Shown: positions 8,091 through 16,107, counted from the first letter of the stretch. The stretch is 64,000 nt of DNA from SHAN690 sp023262195 (GCA_038142005.1 JAYQJE010000001.1:620001-684000), one strand, 5' to 3'. Made by a program: numbers and translations. The notes: generated by a model from the sequence alone, not told the origin.

Positions 8091-8456
8091 GTTAAATGGA
8101 TTTTGGCTAAGACTGCGTTTTTGGTGGAAGCGAAGTTAGAGCCCAATGGCATAAGACCGACTTCTTAGAAAGAATTTAAACATTAGATAATGAAAAGATT
8201 TTATAGAGCATAATGAAAGACTTAGTAGCCCATTACCCCAATACTGTCCTAAATTTAATCTCGCAAGGTGTAATGGAGATGAATTAAATAAAATCACGGA
8301 GCTTGGGTGCCAGAGCAATCATAGTCTTTTCTATACCCAAAAACCTCAACGCGAAAAAAGACCAACGATCGCATAGCGAGTAAGGTTTTTATATCTGAAA
8401 CTCTCCGTCTAAGGCGGAATCAAGAAATAATCCATCCCTCACTCCCTGACTCCAAT
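8091..8456. other. Stretch without a supported gene
   Basis: Upstream region of the HYR protein gene on the minus strand. Only short unconvincing frames are present. It probably holds that gene's promoter and marks the right border of the AT-rich accessory tract. Confidence 0.5.
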
Positions 8457-8486
8457 AAAAAAGGCCAACCACTTGATTGACCTTTC
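8457..8486 (-). terminator. Rho-independent terminator of the metal-related gene run
   Basis: Read on the minus strand, AAAGGTCAA pairs with TTGGCCTTT (one G-U) around TCAAGTGG, and a T run follows. It lies about 25 bases past the stop of the gene at 8512-9003. Confidence 0.75.
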
Positions 8487-8511
8487 GTTCAGATAGGATA
8501 ATGAGTGCTTA

Positions 8512-9003
8512 CTAATCCACCCTCTTCAACTCAATGGTCACGATTTCTCCATCGTGACCAATTACTGAATTAGAGCTGATTTTCATGATCAATCGTGTCA
8601 TTTCCTCTACGGTGTATGTGCCGCTAAGTTCTTGACATTGATCAATTGGATCGCCATTAGTATCATGGACAAGGTTATCATCATGGTCATCATCGTGATC
8701 ATGATCATGCTCTGCATCTGATTGGTTAGATATAATGAACGACTCGCCATTGCTTCTAAACTGCCATGCGAACTCAGCATATTCATCACCTAAATTCCAT
8801 TCGCCAATGCACACTTCATCATAGATATCGCAATCGTCAAAATGAAGCACTGGTAAATGATCGGCTTCTTCTTCATCACCATCAATGGTGAGCTTGCTTA
8901 CCTCCCAAATTTCACCGCTCAATCGGTTTGCAAAAGTGTTGGTCTTATTGCAGGCAGATAGGCCAAAAGATGCCAACGCCACTAGTATAAAAATTCGTTT
9001 CAT
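8512..9003 (-). CDS. Lipoprotein with His/Asp-rich segment, probable metal binding
   Basis: Signal peptide with lipobox LSAC (MKRIFILVALASFGLSACNK), so it is probably anchored to a membrane facing the periplasm or surface. The body looks like a small lipocalin-type or hypothetical Bacteroidota lipoprotein (LSGEIWEVSKLTID, then LSGTYTVEEMTRLIMKIS). The centre carries DAEHDHDHDDDHDDNLVHD, a run of His and Asp well suited to binding zinc or copper. It is 11 bases after the stop of the next lipoprotein gene and closes the run that begins with the HMA-domain gene at 10475. Metal binding is inferred from composition and neighbours. Confidence 0.8.
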   Translation of the reverse strand: MKRIFILVALASFGLSACNKTNTFANRLSGEIWEVSKLTIDGDEEEADHLPVLHFDDCDIYDEVCIGEWNLGDEYAEFAWQFRSNGESFIISNQSDAEHDHDHDDDHDDNLVHDTNGDPIDQCQELSGTYTVEEMTRLIMKISSNSVIGHDGEIVTIELKRVD

Positions 9004-9014
9004 CGTATTTTCTT

Positions 9015-9584
9015 TTAGTTAATTGTAACGTCAAAGTGTACCTCCACGTCAGTCGCACCAGGAGTACAGGTTCCGTCCTTACTACCATCCGTTTGGTGCT
9101 TTAGCGAAAGATGAAGCTCTCCAGATGCTTTTCCTAAAGCCGTCCAAGTAGATTCAAGCCCGACCTCATGCGTTCCATCAGAATCTGTACGCACTATTTC
9201 GAGGTTGCCATCTAAGTCCCCCTCAGGTTCAAAACATATGATATGTTCATCATCTTCCTCTTTGACTTCACTGGTCATATCCTCAGCTGTATCACCGGAC
9301 TCATCTAAAAACATGATTTCTAAATCATACACTTTTCCAGAATCCAATATGATTTCTTCCACCACCGGGTCATCCCCGCCTGGACCATCAGGGTCAGACC
9401 ACTCCGCATGGACATGGTCTCCGCTGGTCTGCTCCGTAAAGTGCAGTTCAACTGTAGTGATTACTTCGGGTTCGTTGACCACGGGCTGTGGTACTTCAGG
9501 TAGATCGTCATCACTTTTACACGATCCTAATAATATGGTGCATGCGCCAACGCCAATGGTCAGCACATTGAATGCTTTTTTCAT
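9015..9584 (-). CDS. Lipoprotein of the kind annotated as type 1 periplasmic binding fold protein
   Basis: The start at MKKAFNVLTIG is preferred over the Met three residues upstream. The signal ends in lipobox LGSC followed by acidic KSDDDLPEVPQP. The body is very acidic with DPDGPGGDD, VYDLEIMFLDESGDTAEDMT and EEDDEHIICFEPEG, and closes with GATDVEVHFDVTIN. These blocks match, from memory, a flavobacterial lipoprotein family that usually sits next to a TonB-dependent receptor, but none is encoded here. It lies between two His-rich proteins, which suggests a role in metal capture at the cell surface. The family name says little about the mechanism. Confidence 0.75.
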   Translation of the reverse strand: MKKAFNVLTIGVGACTILLGSCKSDDDLPEVPQPVVNEPEVITTVELHFTEQTSGDHVHAEWSDPDGPGGDDPVVEEIILDSGKVYDLEIMFLDESGDTAEDMTSEVKEEDDEHIICFEPEGDLDGNLEIVRTDSDGTHEVGLESTWTALGKASGELHLSLKHQTDGSKDGTCTPGATDVEVHFDVTIN

Positions 9585-9680
9585 TTCAAACATTTTAATT
9601 GATAAATAAGAATAGAGATAGAGTCGCCAGAAAACCTTTCAAAATTCAGCGATAGATAAACGACTCAAGAACAGTATGGA

Positions 9681-10082
9681 TCATACCAAAACCGGTGGAG
9701 CACGGCCTCTATTCCAATCTAACTCCGCGGTAATAAGATCCGCAGACCATAGAGCCTCCGTTTTTTCGAAATCAAGATGATTCCATTCAACGGGCGCATG
9801 TTCTAAGGTGTAATGGTGCCTTGGGGTAATTTGGTCGCACCACTCGCAATGCCACTTTGCTTCTAAAATATGGGATTCGTGACCGCAATCAACATCGCTG
9901 TCATGATGCACCAGCTTGCGATGGCAAGGGTCCAACTCTGCCTCTTTGGAGCACGCTTCTACCGCATGTGCATGGTGGTCATGATCCTCATGCTCCATCA
10001 AGATATGCATCGTTGGCGCAACCAACGTGAGCAGCATTATTGCCAGTGGAAGTGATTTAATTAAGACAATGAAGCGTCTCAT
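9681..10082 (-). CDS. Small His/Cys-rich exported protein
   Basis: One N-terminal hydrophobic segment (SLPLAIMLLTLVAPTMHIL) acts as signal or anchor. It is followed by HEDHDHHAHA, CSKEAELDPCHRKLVHHD, CGHESH, and CEWCDQITPRHH, many potential metal ligands in 133 residues. It ends in NRGRAPPVLV, an ending I associate with small metal-linked membrane proteins of Bacteroidota. It is the second gene of the minus-strand run, 42 bases after the HMA gene and 87 before the first lipoprotein. A role in copper or zinc sensing, buffering or delivery is inferred. The CxxC plus His clusters are seen directly. Confidence 0.75.
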   Translation of the reverse strand: MRRFIVLIKSLPLAIMLLTLVAPTMHILMEHEDHDHHAHAVEACSKEAELDPCHRKLVHHDSDVDCGHESHILEAKWHCEWCDQITPRHHYTLEHAPVEWNHLDFEKTEALWSADLITAELDWNRGRAPPVLV

Positions 10083-10124
10083 GAGGCGACAAATTTAAGG
10101 CCTAAAAACAAATTAACGTTTGGA

Positions 10125-10475
10125 TTACTTTTTACAACACCCATCCAACTTTGCCACGGCATCTGCTTGCGCAGGTTGGTCGTCAGCATCAAAACCGGCC
10201 ATGTTTATAGCGTCTCGTATGGCTTTTAGGTCAACCTTGTCGCTGTTATACGTCACCACCACCGTGGTATCCTGGTCGTTTATCTTCACTCTTTTGATCC
10301 CGGGTACATCCATCAATTGATTGTAAATGCGTGGGCCACAACTCTCGCATTGCTTGCAGTGGTCACAATAAATGTTGGTTTTAATCTCGGCCGTTTGTTT
10401 GCCTCCACTCTGTGCTAAAAGGTTTGTGGTTAAGCTTAAAAAGACCGCGATAAAAAGTATTCTCATTGATTTCAT
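10125..10475 (-). CDS. Periplasmic HMA-domain (heavy-metal-associated) protein
   Basis: A signal peptide ending LLAQ is followed by one HMA/MerP-like domain: ferredoxin-like pattern with IYCDHCKQCESCGPRIYNQL and the later KRVKINDQDTTVVVTYNSDK. Instead of the usual GMxCxxC there are four cysteines in CDHCKQCESC, and the C terminus ends DGCCKK, giving two more. HMA proteins carry Cu(I), Hg or Zn between partners. It is the first gene of a minus-strand run of four exported, metal-ligand-rich proteins, so it is probably a periplasmic chaperone of that system. Confidence 0.88.
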   Translation of the reverse strand: MKSMRILFIAVFLSLTTNLLAQSGGKQTAEIKTNIYCDHCKQCESCGPRIYNQLMDVPGIKRVKINDQDTTVVVTYNSDKVDLKAIRDAINMAGFDADDQPAQADAVAKLDGCCKK

Positions 10476-10550
10476 ATATCAAATCTTCGAAATATTACCG
10501 ATACTCGAACTTAGAATTTCATTTGAATAACATTTTTACCACCTATCAAG

Positions 10551-10946
10551 ATGGAAATAAAAGTAACCGGGACTTTTCAGGTCGATTTGATCCCAGAGAC
10601 CATTACCATAGACCACACCACATCACTTGAGGCAGGGCGCATGATTATCGACAAAACATTTGATGGTCCGTTGGAAGGTCAAAGCAATGGTGAAATGATG
10701 AGCATACTCAACGCTACCAAAAGTGCTGGAGGTTATGTAGCAGTAGAAATTTTTGAAGGCACATTGGAAGGTATTCCAGGAAGTTTTGCTATGCAGCACT
10801 ATGGAAAATTTGACTCCGCTGGTCAGTCGCTTACCTTAGAAATTGTACCCGGCTCGGGCGAAGGAGAATTGGCAACAATTAAAGGATCAATGGATATCCG
10901 CGTTGAAGAGGGTGTGCACTACTATGATTTAACGGTTGAAGTGTAA
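10551..10946 (+). CDS. DUF3224 domain protein
   Basis: 131-residue soluble protein without a signal peptide. The pattern GTFQVDLIPE, then GRMIIDKTFDGPLEGQSNGE, GYVAVEIFEGTLEGIPGSFA and GSGEGELATIKGSMDIRVEE, is that of DUF3224, a small beta-barrel related to the allene-oxide-cyclase-like fold. Length and layout fit the whole family. Its biochemical role is unknown. It is divergent from the metal run and precedes the SOUL gene by 60 bases. Confidence 0.88.
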   Translation: MEIKVTGTFQVDLIPETITIDHTTSLEAGRMIIDKTFDGPLEGQSNGEMMSILNATKSAGGYVAVEIFEGTLEGIPGSFAMQHYGKFDSAGQSLTLEIVPGSGEGELATIKGSMDIRVEEGVHYYDLTVEV

Positions 10947-11006
10947 TCACTAGCTGATTTTCAGCGATTTACCAAACATAATGCGTGCCTTGTTGTTTTA
11001 AACATT

Positions 11007-11603
11007 ATGAAATATTTAATCATCACCACCGTTGTACTCGCAGCGATATTCATTGCGTTTCAAGTTTACTCCATGTCATCCAATAAAGGAATAGAAACCT
11101 ACGCTTACGAGGTGCTCGAGTCTCGAGATCAATTTGAAATTCGACAGTACGAAGCTGCCAACTTTAGTTATGTAACCATGCCCAACACGGGTTATAAAAA
11201 CGTTTCGGGTCAGGGCTTTAGATCACTCGCGGGTTATATTTTTGGTGGAAATGAAAAAGGCGAAAGCATCGCCATGACCACTCCCGTGGCCATGAATATG
11301 GACGACTCGGTTACCATGATGTTCATGATTCCATCGAAATATGAAATCAATGAACTTCCAAAGCCGAATAATTCAGAGGTCGCATTCAAATCAGAACCTG
11401 CAAAAGTGGTGGCTGCCATTCGATTTGGCGGTTGGACCAACGATGAAAAAATCGAGAAATACAAGGCAGAACTCACTAAGGCTCTAGCCGATGCAGGTAT
11501 TCAGCACACTGGTAAGTTTCAATACTTGGGTTACAACCCACCTTATGAAGTGCTAAATCGCAGAAACGAAATTATAGTAGAGTTGGTGGACTATTCAAAA
11601 TAG
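11007..11603 (+). CDS. SOUL family haem-binding protein
   Basis: A membrane anchor or signal (MKYLIITTVVLAAIFIAFQV) is followed by a full SOUL domain: AYEVLESRDQFEIRQYEAAN, then FRSLAGYIFGGNEKGESIAM with the hallmark MTTPV, MIPSKYE, and AAIRFGGWTNDEKIEKYKAE, ending PPYEVLNRRNEIIVEL. Family members bind haem or tetrapyrroles, and the extracytoplasmic location here suggests haem handling at the membrane. It lies near the haem enzymes tryptophan dioxygenase and truncated haemoglobin, but about 500 bases separate them, so a shared operon is not shown. Confidence 0.92.
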   Translation: MKYLIITTVVLAAIFIAFQVYSMSSNKGIETYAYEVLESRDQFEIRQYEAANFSYVTMPNTGYKNVSGQGFRSLAGYIFGGNEKGESIAMTTPVAMNMDDSVTMMFMIPSKYEINELPKPNNSEVAFKSEPAKVVAAIRFGGWTNDEKIEKYKAELTKALADAGIQHTGKFQYLGYNPPYEVLNRRNEIIVELVDYSK

Positions 11604-11681
11604 ATCTCACAGCGAAGTATTTTGTCTTGACATTTTTGCTTATTCAGTTGCTCTGCTACATTTGAAAGCACCAATCAGCCT

Positions 11682-11825
11682 ATAAGACTCATCTTTACTA
11701 TAGCATTTGCAATTTTGTTTGCTTATGGATCCGCTCAAACAAACAGCGCCAATACTACTTCAGCCGACTCAAGCTTAGACGCTGGTCAAAGCACCAACAC
11801 ACAACTGCTTAAATCAGCTGACTAA
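11682..11825 (+). pseudogene. Start-less remnant of a small exported protein
   Basis: An open frame encodes RLIFTIAFAILFAYGSAQ, a clean signal peptide with a cleavage-site-like AYGSAQ, then a low-complexity Ser/Thr/Asn tail and a stop at 11823-11825. No ATG, GTG or TTG precedes it in frame; the expected Met position reads ATA. It is either a gene whose start was lost or a coding scrap. The rest of 11604-11918 shows no feature. Confidence 0.4.
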
Positions 11826-11918
11826 GCAGCCATTCCAGTATTCCATGCATTGCTTCATAGGAATAGCAAGGTAATTCCATTAAGCATCTACCACGAAACT
11901 GACTGAATTTTTTACAGT

Positions 11919-12113
11919 GTGCCCGTTTACATCTCAACTCAAGGGATAGAACAGCTTCCATTATTCATCACAAAAGAAGAACTTGAGGCGCTCGAATTTT
12001 CTAAAGCCAAAATTCGATCTATAGGTGAGTTTGCCCATGGCTTGATTCCTGACAAAAATCAGCTCATAACCTTCCCCAATAAATTCAATTTTGCAACTTA
12101 CAGTCAAAGCTGA
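11919..12113 (+). CDS. Short ORF upstream of tryptophan dioxygenase, 64 aa
   Basis: GTG-started frame with a protein-like sequence (IEQLPLFITKEELEALEFSK, then KIRSIGEFAHGLIPDKNQ). It ends 6 bases before the tryptophan dioxygenase start, so it could be the first gene of that operon. It has no tryptophan codons and so does not look like an attenuator leader. It may also be the remnant C terminus of a longer protein, since an in-frame stop lies only five codons upstream. Coding status is uncertain. Confidence 0.4.
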   Translation: MPVYISTQGIEQLPLFITKEELEALEFSKAKIRSIGEFAHGLIPDKNQLITFPNKFNFATYSQS

Positions 12114-12119
12114 ATTGAT

Positions 12120-13067
12120 ATGGATACAAGTAAAGAGCGCCTCTTTGAACGCCTCAAAGACAAATTTGAAGCGATTGGTCAAGATCCTTTGATCCATTTA
12201 GATGGCCTTGTTCATGCCAAACCAATAACTTACTGGGACTACATTCAAACCGATGCCTTGCTCAGTTTGCAAACCATGCGAACTACACTCAAAGACGAAA
12301 TGGTTTTCATCATGTACCACCAAATCAATGAGTTGCTTTTTAAAATGATCTTATGGGAAATCGAGCAAGTGGCTACAAACGATAATCTTACTACCAGCTT
12401 TTTTGCTGAACGACTTGGTCGTATTAGTCGCTACTTTGATATGCTCAGTTCATCGTTCACCATCATGGGTGATGGCATGGAAGTGGAGCAATACATGAAG
12501 TTTCGCAATACGCTTACCCCAGCCAGTGGATTTCAAAGTGCGCAGTATCGAAAGATTGAATTCGCTTCGACCGAATTAATCAACCTCATCGATATTCGAT
12601 TCAGAGCGACCATAGATCGCAATACTCCTTTTCAGCATGCATTCGACCATTTATATTGGCAAGCCGCAGGTAAGGATCACAAAACCGGTAAAAAGACAGC
12701 GCTGCTCAAGTTCTTCGAAGAACGCTACATGGATGACTTCATCACATTCATTGAGACCTACAACACCTTGAACCTTTGGACGAAGTACCAGTCGTTACCT
12801 AAAGCTGATCAAGAAAACGTGGAGCTTAAAAATGCCATGCGTCACTATGACCACACGGTAAATATCCGATGGGTAATGGCGCACTATGATGCTGCAGGCA
12901 AATACTTAAACAGTGGCAAGAAAAAGGCAGAAGCTACGGGTGGCAGTGAGTGGCAGAAGTATATGCATCCTAAATATCAAAAACGCATTTTCTTTCCAGG
13001 ACTTTGGACCAAGGAAGAGCTAGATAACTGGGGAATCGATAATTTGGAATCGTGCAAGATTCTGTAA
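12120..13067 (+). CDS. kynA: Tryptophan 2,3-dioxygenase
   Basis: Haem enzyme that opens the indole ring of L-tryptophan to give N-formylkynurenine, the first step of the kynurenine pathway in the cytoplasm. Family motifs: YWDYIQTDALLSLQ (residues 38-51), MYHQINELLFKMILWEIEQV with the active-site-type His67, LTPASGFQSAQYR (132-144), MAHYDAAGKYL with the likely haem-ligand His255, and ATGGSEWQKYMHPKYQKR. It is a divergent bacterial subtype with a shortened helical insertion. The last 16 bases overlap the start of a group III truncated haemoglobin gene. The later-pathway gene for ACMSD lies far away at 45914-46927. Confidence 0.95.
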   Translation: MDTSKERLFERLKDKFEAIGQDPLIHLDGLVHAKPITYWDYIQTDALLSLQTMRTTLKDEMVFIMYHQINELLFKMILWEIEQVATNDNLTTSFFAERLGRISRYFDMLSSSFTIMGDGMEVEQYMKFRNTLTPASGFQSAQYRKIEFASTELINLIDIRFRATIDRNTPFQHAFDHLYWQAAGKDHKTGKKTALLKFFEERYMDDFITFIETYNTLNLWTKYQSLPKADQENVELKNAMRHYDHTVNIRWVMAHYDAAGKYLNSGKKKAEATGGSEWQKYMHPKYQKRIFFPGLWTKEELDNWGIDNLESCKIL

Positions 13068-13444
13068 ACGATATCACCTCGCTTGACGATATAAAGCTGT
13101 TCGTTGATGCCTTTTATACCCAAGTACAGCAAGACCAGTTGATCGGCCCTATTTTCAATTCAGTCATTCAAGATCGATGGCCTGTGCACCTAGAAAAGAT
13201 GTATGGCTTTTGGCAAACCGTCTTGCTCAACGAACGTGCATATTCAGGCAGCCCATTTCCTCCACACGCCAAACTGCCCATTGAAAAACAGCATTTTGAC
13301 CGTTGGCTTAAGTTGTTTAACTCCACCATAGACATAAATTTCAAAGGAGACAAAGCGGATGAAGCTAAGTGGAGAGCCGCTAAAATGGCGGAGATGTTTC
13401 GATATAAAATCGACTATCTAAACAAGCAGAATCCAAACGGATAG
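13052..13444 (+). CDS. Group III truncated haemoglobin
   Basis: 130-residue globin of the 2-on-2 type, starting at a GTG inside the tryptophan dioxygenase gene (16-base overlap, so translation is probably coupled). Group III signs: LFVDAFYTQVQQDQLIGPIF at the N terminus, YGFWQTVLL, and PPHAKLPIEKQHFDRWLKLF, where His72 is the expected proximal haem ligand. The family binds O2 or NO and often protects against nitrosative stress. The tight link with an O2-using haem dioxygenase suggests delivery or protection, but this is inference. Confidence 0.92.
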   Translation: MQDSVNDITSLDDIKLFVDAFYTQVQQDQLIGPIFNSVIQDRWPVHLEKMYGFWQTVLLNERAYSGSPFPPHAKLPIEKQHFDRWLKLFNSTIDINFKGDKADEAKWRAAKMAEMFRYKIDYLNKQNPNG

Positions 13445-13685
13445 ATTCGTAAGCCACTCTCTTGAAAAATAAGGCCGTTTATAAAACCGATCCCACCAGC
13501 CAAGTGTTTTCGACTGCTTAAAACACTAAATTGATTGAACATTTGTTCTAAACCAGATATAAATGCTCTGAAATCTAAAATTTCATGTTTAGATAATCCT
13601 AGAATTCAACGCACATTTATATGTTTGGCGACCGAAAAACAAAATCGACTATTTAAAAGCATACAAGCAACACTAAATCGTGACT

Positions 13686-14534
13686 ATGAAACGAAATATT
13701 TTATCCCTAACCATGACGCTAGCAATCTTATTTGCAGGTCTTGGAACTTCTTTCGCTCAAGATGATATGGAGCAAACGACAGAAGAAACCACCATGGACA
13801 GCTCAATGGCCAAAGAAGCGCCTGCTGAGCCTGTTGCTAAGCCAGAGCCTGTTGAGGAGATGGCAGATGAAAGTGCAGAAGTTGAGCCAGAGGAAGAAGC
13901 TTCACTTCACCAAACCATAAAGCAGAAGTTCATTGAAGGCGGTCCTGAATTCATGTCATTCGTACTCATTTGTTTGATTCTTGGTCTTGCTTTGAGTATT
14001 GAAAGAATCTTATACTTAAACATGGCTTCTACTAACACTGCTAAATTGGTAGATGAAGTTGAAAGTGCTCTTCAAAATGGTGGTGTTGATGCTGCAATGG
14101 AAGTTTGCAGAAACACAAGAGGCCCAGTAGCAAGCATATTCTATCAAGGTTTGTCAAGAGCTGACCAAGGAGTTGATATGGTTGAGAAGTCTGTCGTTTC
14201 ATATGGAAGCGTTCAAATGGGTCAACTTGAAAAAGGCCTTTCATGGATTTCATTATTTATTGCACTAGCCCCGATGCTTGGGTTCTTCGGTACGGTAATC
14301 GGTATGATTGGTGCGTTTGACGCAATTGCTGCAGCGAACAATATCTCTCCAGGAATTGTGGCAGGTGGTATTGGTGTGGCACTTATTACAACGGTATCTG
14401 GTCTTCTTGTGGCTATGGTGCTCCAAGTGTTTTACAACTACCTTGTTGCAAAGGTTGACAGCATTGTAAATGAAATGGAAGACGCTTCTATTTCACTCAT
14501 CGACATTATGATCAAGCACAACACAGCTAAATAA
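13686..14534 (+). CDS. exbB: ExbB/TolQ/MotA family proton channel with signal peptide
   Basis: The inner-membrane channel subunit couples the proton gradient to TonB- or Tol-type outer-membrane work. The ATG at 13686 (MKRNILSLTMTLAILFAGLG) is preferred over the GTG at 13680. After a signal peptide ending SFAQ comes an acidic, Glu/Ala/Pro-rich stretch of about 60 residues. Then follow the three ExbB membrane segments with GLSWISLFIALAPMLGFFGT and GIVAGGIGVALITTVSGLLV. The signal peptide and acidic extension are typical of the Bacteroidota version. It starts the operon exbB - unknown membrane protein - exbD - exbD. Confidence 0.92.
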   Translation: MKRNILSLTMTLAILFAGLGTSFAQDDMEQTTEETTMDSSMAKEAPAEPVAKPEPVEEMADESAEVEPEEEASLHQTIKQKFIEGGPEFMSFVLICLILGLALSIERILYLNMASTNTAKLVDEVESALQNGGVDAAMEVCRNTRGPVASIFYQGLSRADQGVDMVEKSVVSYGSVQMGQLEKGLSWISLFIALAPMLGFFGTVIGMIGAFDAIAAANNISPGIVAGGIGVALITTVSGLLVAMVLQVFYNYLVAKVDSIVNEMEDASISLIDIMIKHNTAK

Positions 14535-14540
14535 TCAAGC

Positions 14541-14969
14541 ATGTTTGAAAAAGTAAATCAAATAGGAATGGCCGTTATCATGGCCATTGGCGTAGTGCTG
14601 ATGGTTATGACGATGGGTATTGAGGTTACAGATGAAGGCGAGTGTTTGAATTGTGGAATTGAAGGCACATTCATTGGTCTTTCATACGTATTGCTCGCAG
14701 TTGCTGTGATAGCCGCATTGGCTGGCACAGTAATGACTGCAATTTCAAATCCAAAGAAACTCATTGGATCTGCCATAGGCATCGGAGCAATGATTGTGAT
14801 TTTCGTGATCAGTTATGTACTTGCTTCTGACGAAGTAGTGAAAAGTTATGGTGACATTACCGCTACAACCTCCAAGATGGTAGGTGCTGGTCTTTTTACC
14901 TTTTATATTTTATTGGTATTGGCCGTATTGAGCATAATATATGCTGGAATTTCAAGACTGATAAACTAA
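14541..14969 (+). CDS. Small membrane protein between ExbB and ExbD
   Basis: 142 residues with about four hydrophobic segments: IGMAVIMAIGVVLMVMTMGI, a loop with ECLNCG, YVLLAVAVIAALAGTVMTAI, IGAMIVIFVISYVLA and TFYILLVLAVLSIIYAGISR. It starts 6 bases after exbB and ends 9 bases before the first exbD, so it is part of the energising complex operon. A protein of this kind between exbB and exbD recurs in Bacteroidota in my recollection but has no defined job. The two Cys in the first loop are notable. Confidence 0.8.
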   Translation: MFEKVNQIGMAVIMAIGVVLMVMTMGIEVTDEGECLNCGIEGTFIGLSYVLLAVAVIAALAGTVMTAISNPKKLIGSAIGIGAMIVIFVISYVLASDEVVKSYGDITATTSKMVGAGLFTFYILLVLAVLSIIYAGISRLIN

Positions 14970-14978
14970 TTAGACACC

Positions 14979-15602
14979 ATGGCGCGCAGTAAAAGAGAAT
15001 TACAGGAGATCAATGCAGGTTCGATGGCGGACATCGCCTTCCTACTCTTGGTTTTCTTCCTTGTTACCACCACCATGGATAGCAGTTGGGGGCTTTCTCG
15101 AAAGCTTCCTCCACCTATTTTGGAAAACCAACCTCCTCCCCCACCAATTAAAGATCGAAACGTATTCACCGTACTGGCAAATGCCAACGATCAACTCTTG
15201 GTTGAAGGAGAGCTTATGGAAATCTCTGAACTGCGAGCAGCGGCAAAAGAGTTTATCGCAAATCCACAAAAGAAGGAAGACCTGCCACAGTTTAAAGAGG
15301 TTGATGTTGAACTGTTGGGTCCTACAATGGTTTCAAAGCAGGTTATATCACTCCAAAATGACAACGGCACATCATACAACCTTTACATTCAGGTTCAGAA
15401 CGAGCTTGAAGCTGCGTACAACGAGCTTCGAGATGAATTGGCCATGGAAAAGTTTGGTGTAAAGTACAGTGTCCTTGAAGACATTGCTAAGCATAGCGAT
15501 TTACCCAGTGAGTCAGAACCGGCTAAGGCCAAGGTAAAAGCCATAAGAAAGGTTTATCCTCAGCGTATTTCTGAAGCAGAACCAAAAGAAACAGGACAAT
15601 AA
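14979..15602 (+). CDS. exbD: ExbD/TolR family protein (first of two)
   Basis: Single-pass inner-membrane partner of ExbB. A short cytoplasmic N terminus is followed by GSMADIAFLLLVFFLVTTTM, where Asp in the membrane segment is the conserved proton-carrying residue. The periplasmic domain begins with a proline-rich linker (KLPPPILENQPPPPPIKDR). At 207 residues it is longer than classic ExbD (about 140). A paralogue follows 12 bases downstream, so the complex may use an ExbD heterodimer. Confidence 0.92.
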   Translation: MARSKRELQEINAGSMADIAFLLLVFFLVTTTMDSSWGLSRKLPPPILENQPPPPPIKDRNVFTVLANANDQLLVEGELMEISELRAAAKEFIANPQKKEDLPQFKEVDVELLGPTMVSKQVISLQNDNGTSYNLYIQVQNELEAAYNELRDELAMEKFGVKYSVLEDIAKHSDLPSESEPAKAKVKAIRKVYPQRISEAEPKETGQ

Positions 15603-15614
15603 ATCGGAGAAAAG

Positions 15615-16088
15615 ATGTCAAAGTTTAAAAAAGACGGAAATAAAAATACTCCAGCAGTATCTACAGCATCGCTGCCAGATATTGTATTCATGCTCCTATT
15701 CTTCTTCATGGTAACAACAGTAATGCGAGAGGTTGATTTGAAGATTAAGCTCAACCAACCTGAGGCAACTGAAATTGAGAAGCTTGAAGACCGCTCTTTG
15801 GTTGATTATATATACATCGGAGAACCACAGAACACTTCACTTTACGGAACGCTTCCCAAGATTCAATTGGACGATGATTTTGCCAGTGTAGAAGACATTC
15901 AAGATTATGTTTTCCAAAAGCGATCAGACAGGCCAGAAGCAGTGCATGGAGCTATCATCATTTCCTTGAAAGTTGATGAAGAAACTAAGATGGGTATTGT
16001 GACAGATGTAAAGCAAGAATTGAGAAAAGCTCAATCATTGAAAATCAGTTACTCTACGAGAGAGAAAGTAGATAAGAATTCGTTCTAA
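15615..16088 (+). CDS. exbD: ExbD/TolR family protein (second of two)
   Basis: 157-residue paralogue of the preceding gene: membrane segment TASLPDIVFMLLFFFMVTTV with the conserved Asp, then a periplasmic domain (GALPKIQ-type region written here as GTLPKIQLDDDFASVEDIQD). It lacks the proline-rich linker. It is the last gene of the operon and is followed by a terminator at 16108-16143 shared with the convergent CPBP protease gene. Confidence 0.92.
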   Translation: MSKFKKDGNKNTPAVSTASLPDIVFMLLFFFMVTTVMREVDLKIKLNQPEATEIEKLEDRSLVDYIYIGEPQNTSLYGTLPKIQLDDDFASVEDIQDYVFQKRSDRPEAVHGAIIISLKVDEETKMGIVTDVKQELRKAQSLKISYSTREKVDKNSF

Positions 16089-16107
16089 TATTAAGCCTCA
16101 TATAAAA

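Noticed and set aside
9205..9609. Plus-strand ORF of 134 codons opposite the acidic lipoprotein
   Set aside because: Ser/Pro-rich shadow of a highly acidic coding sequence. It has no start context and no domain.
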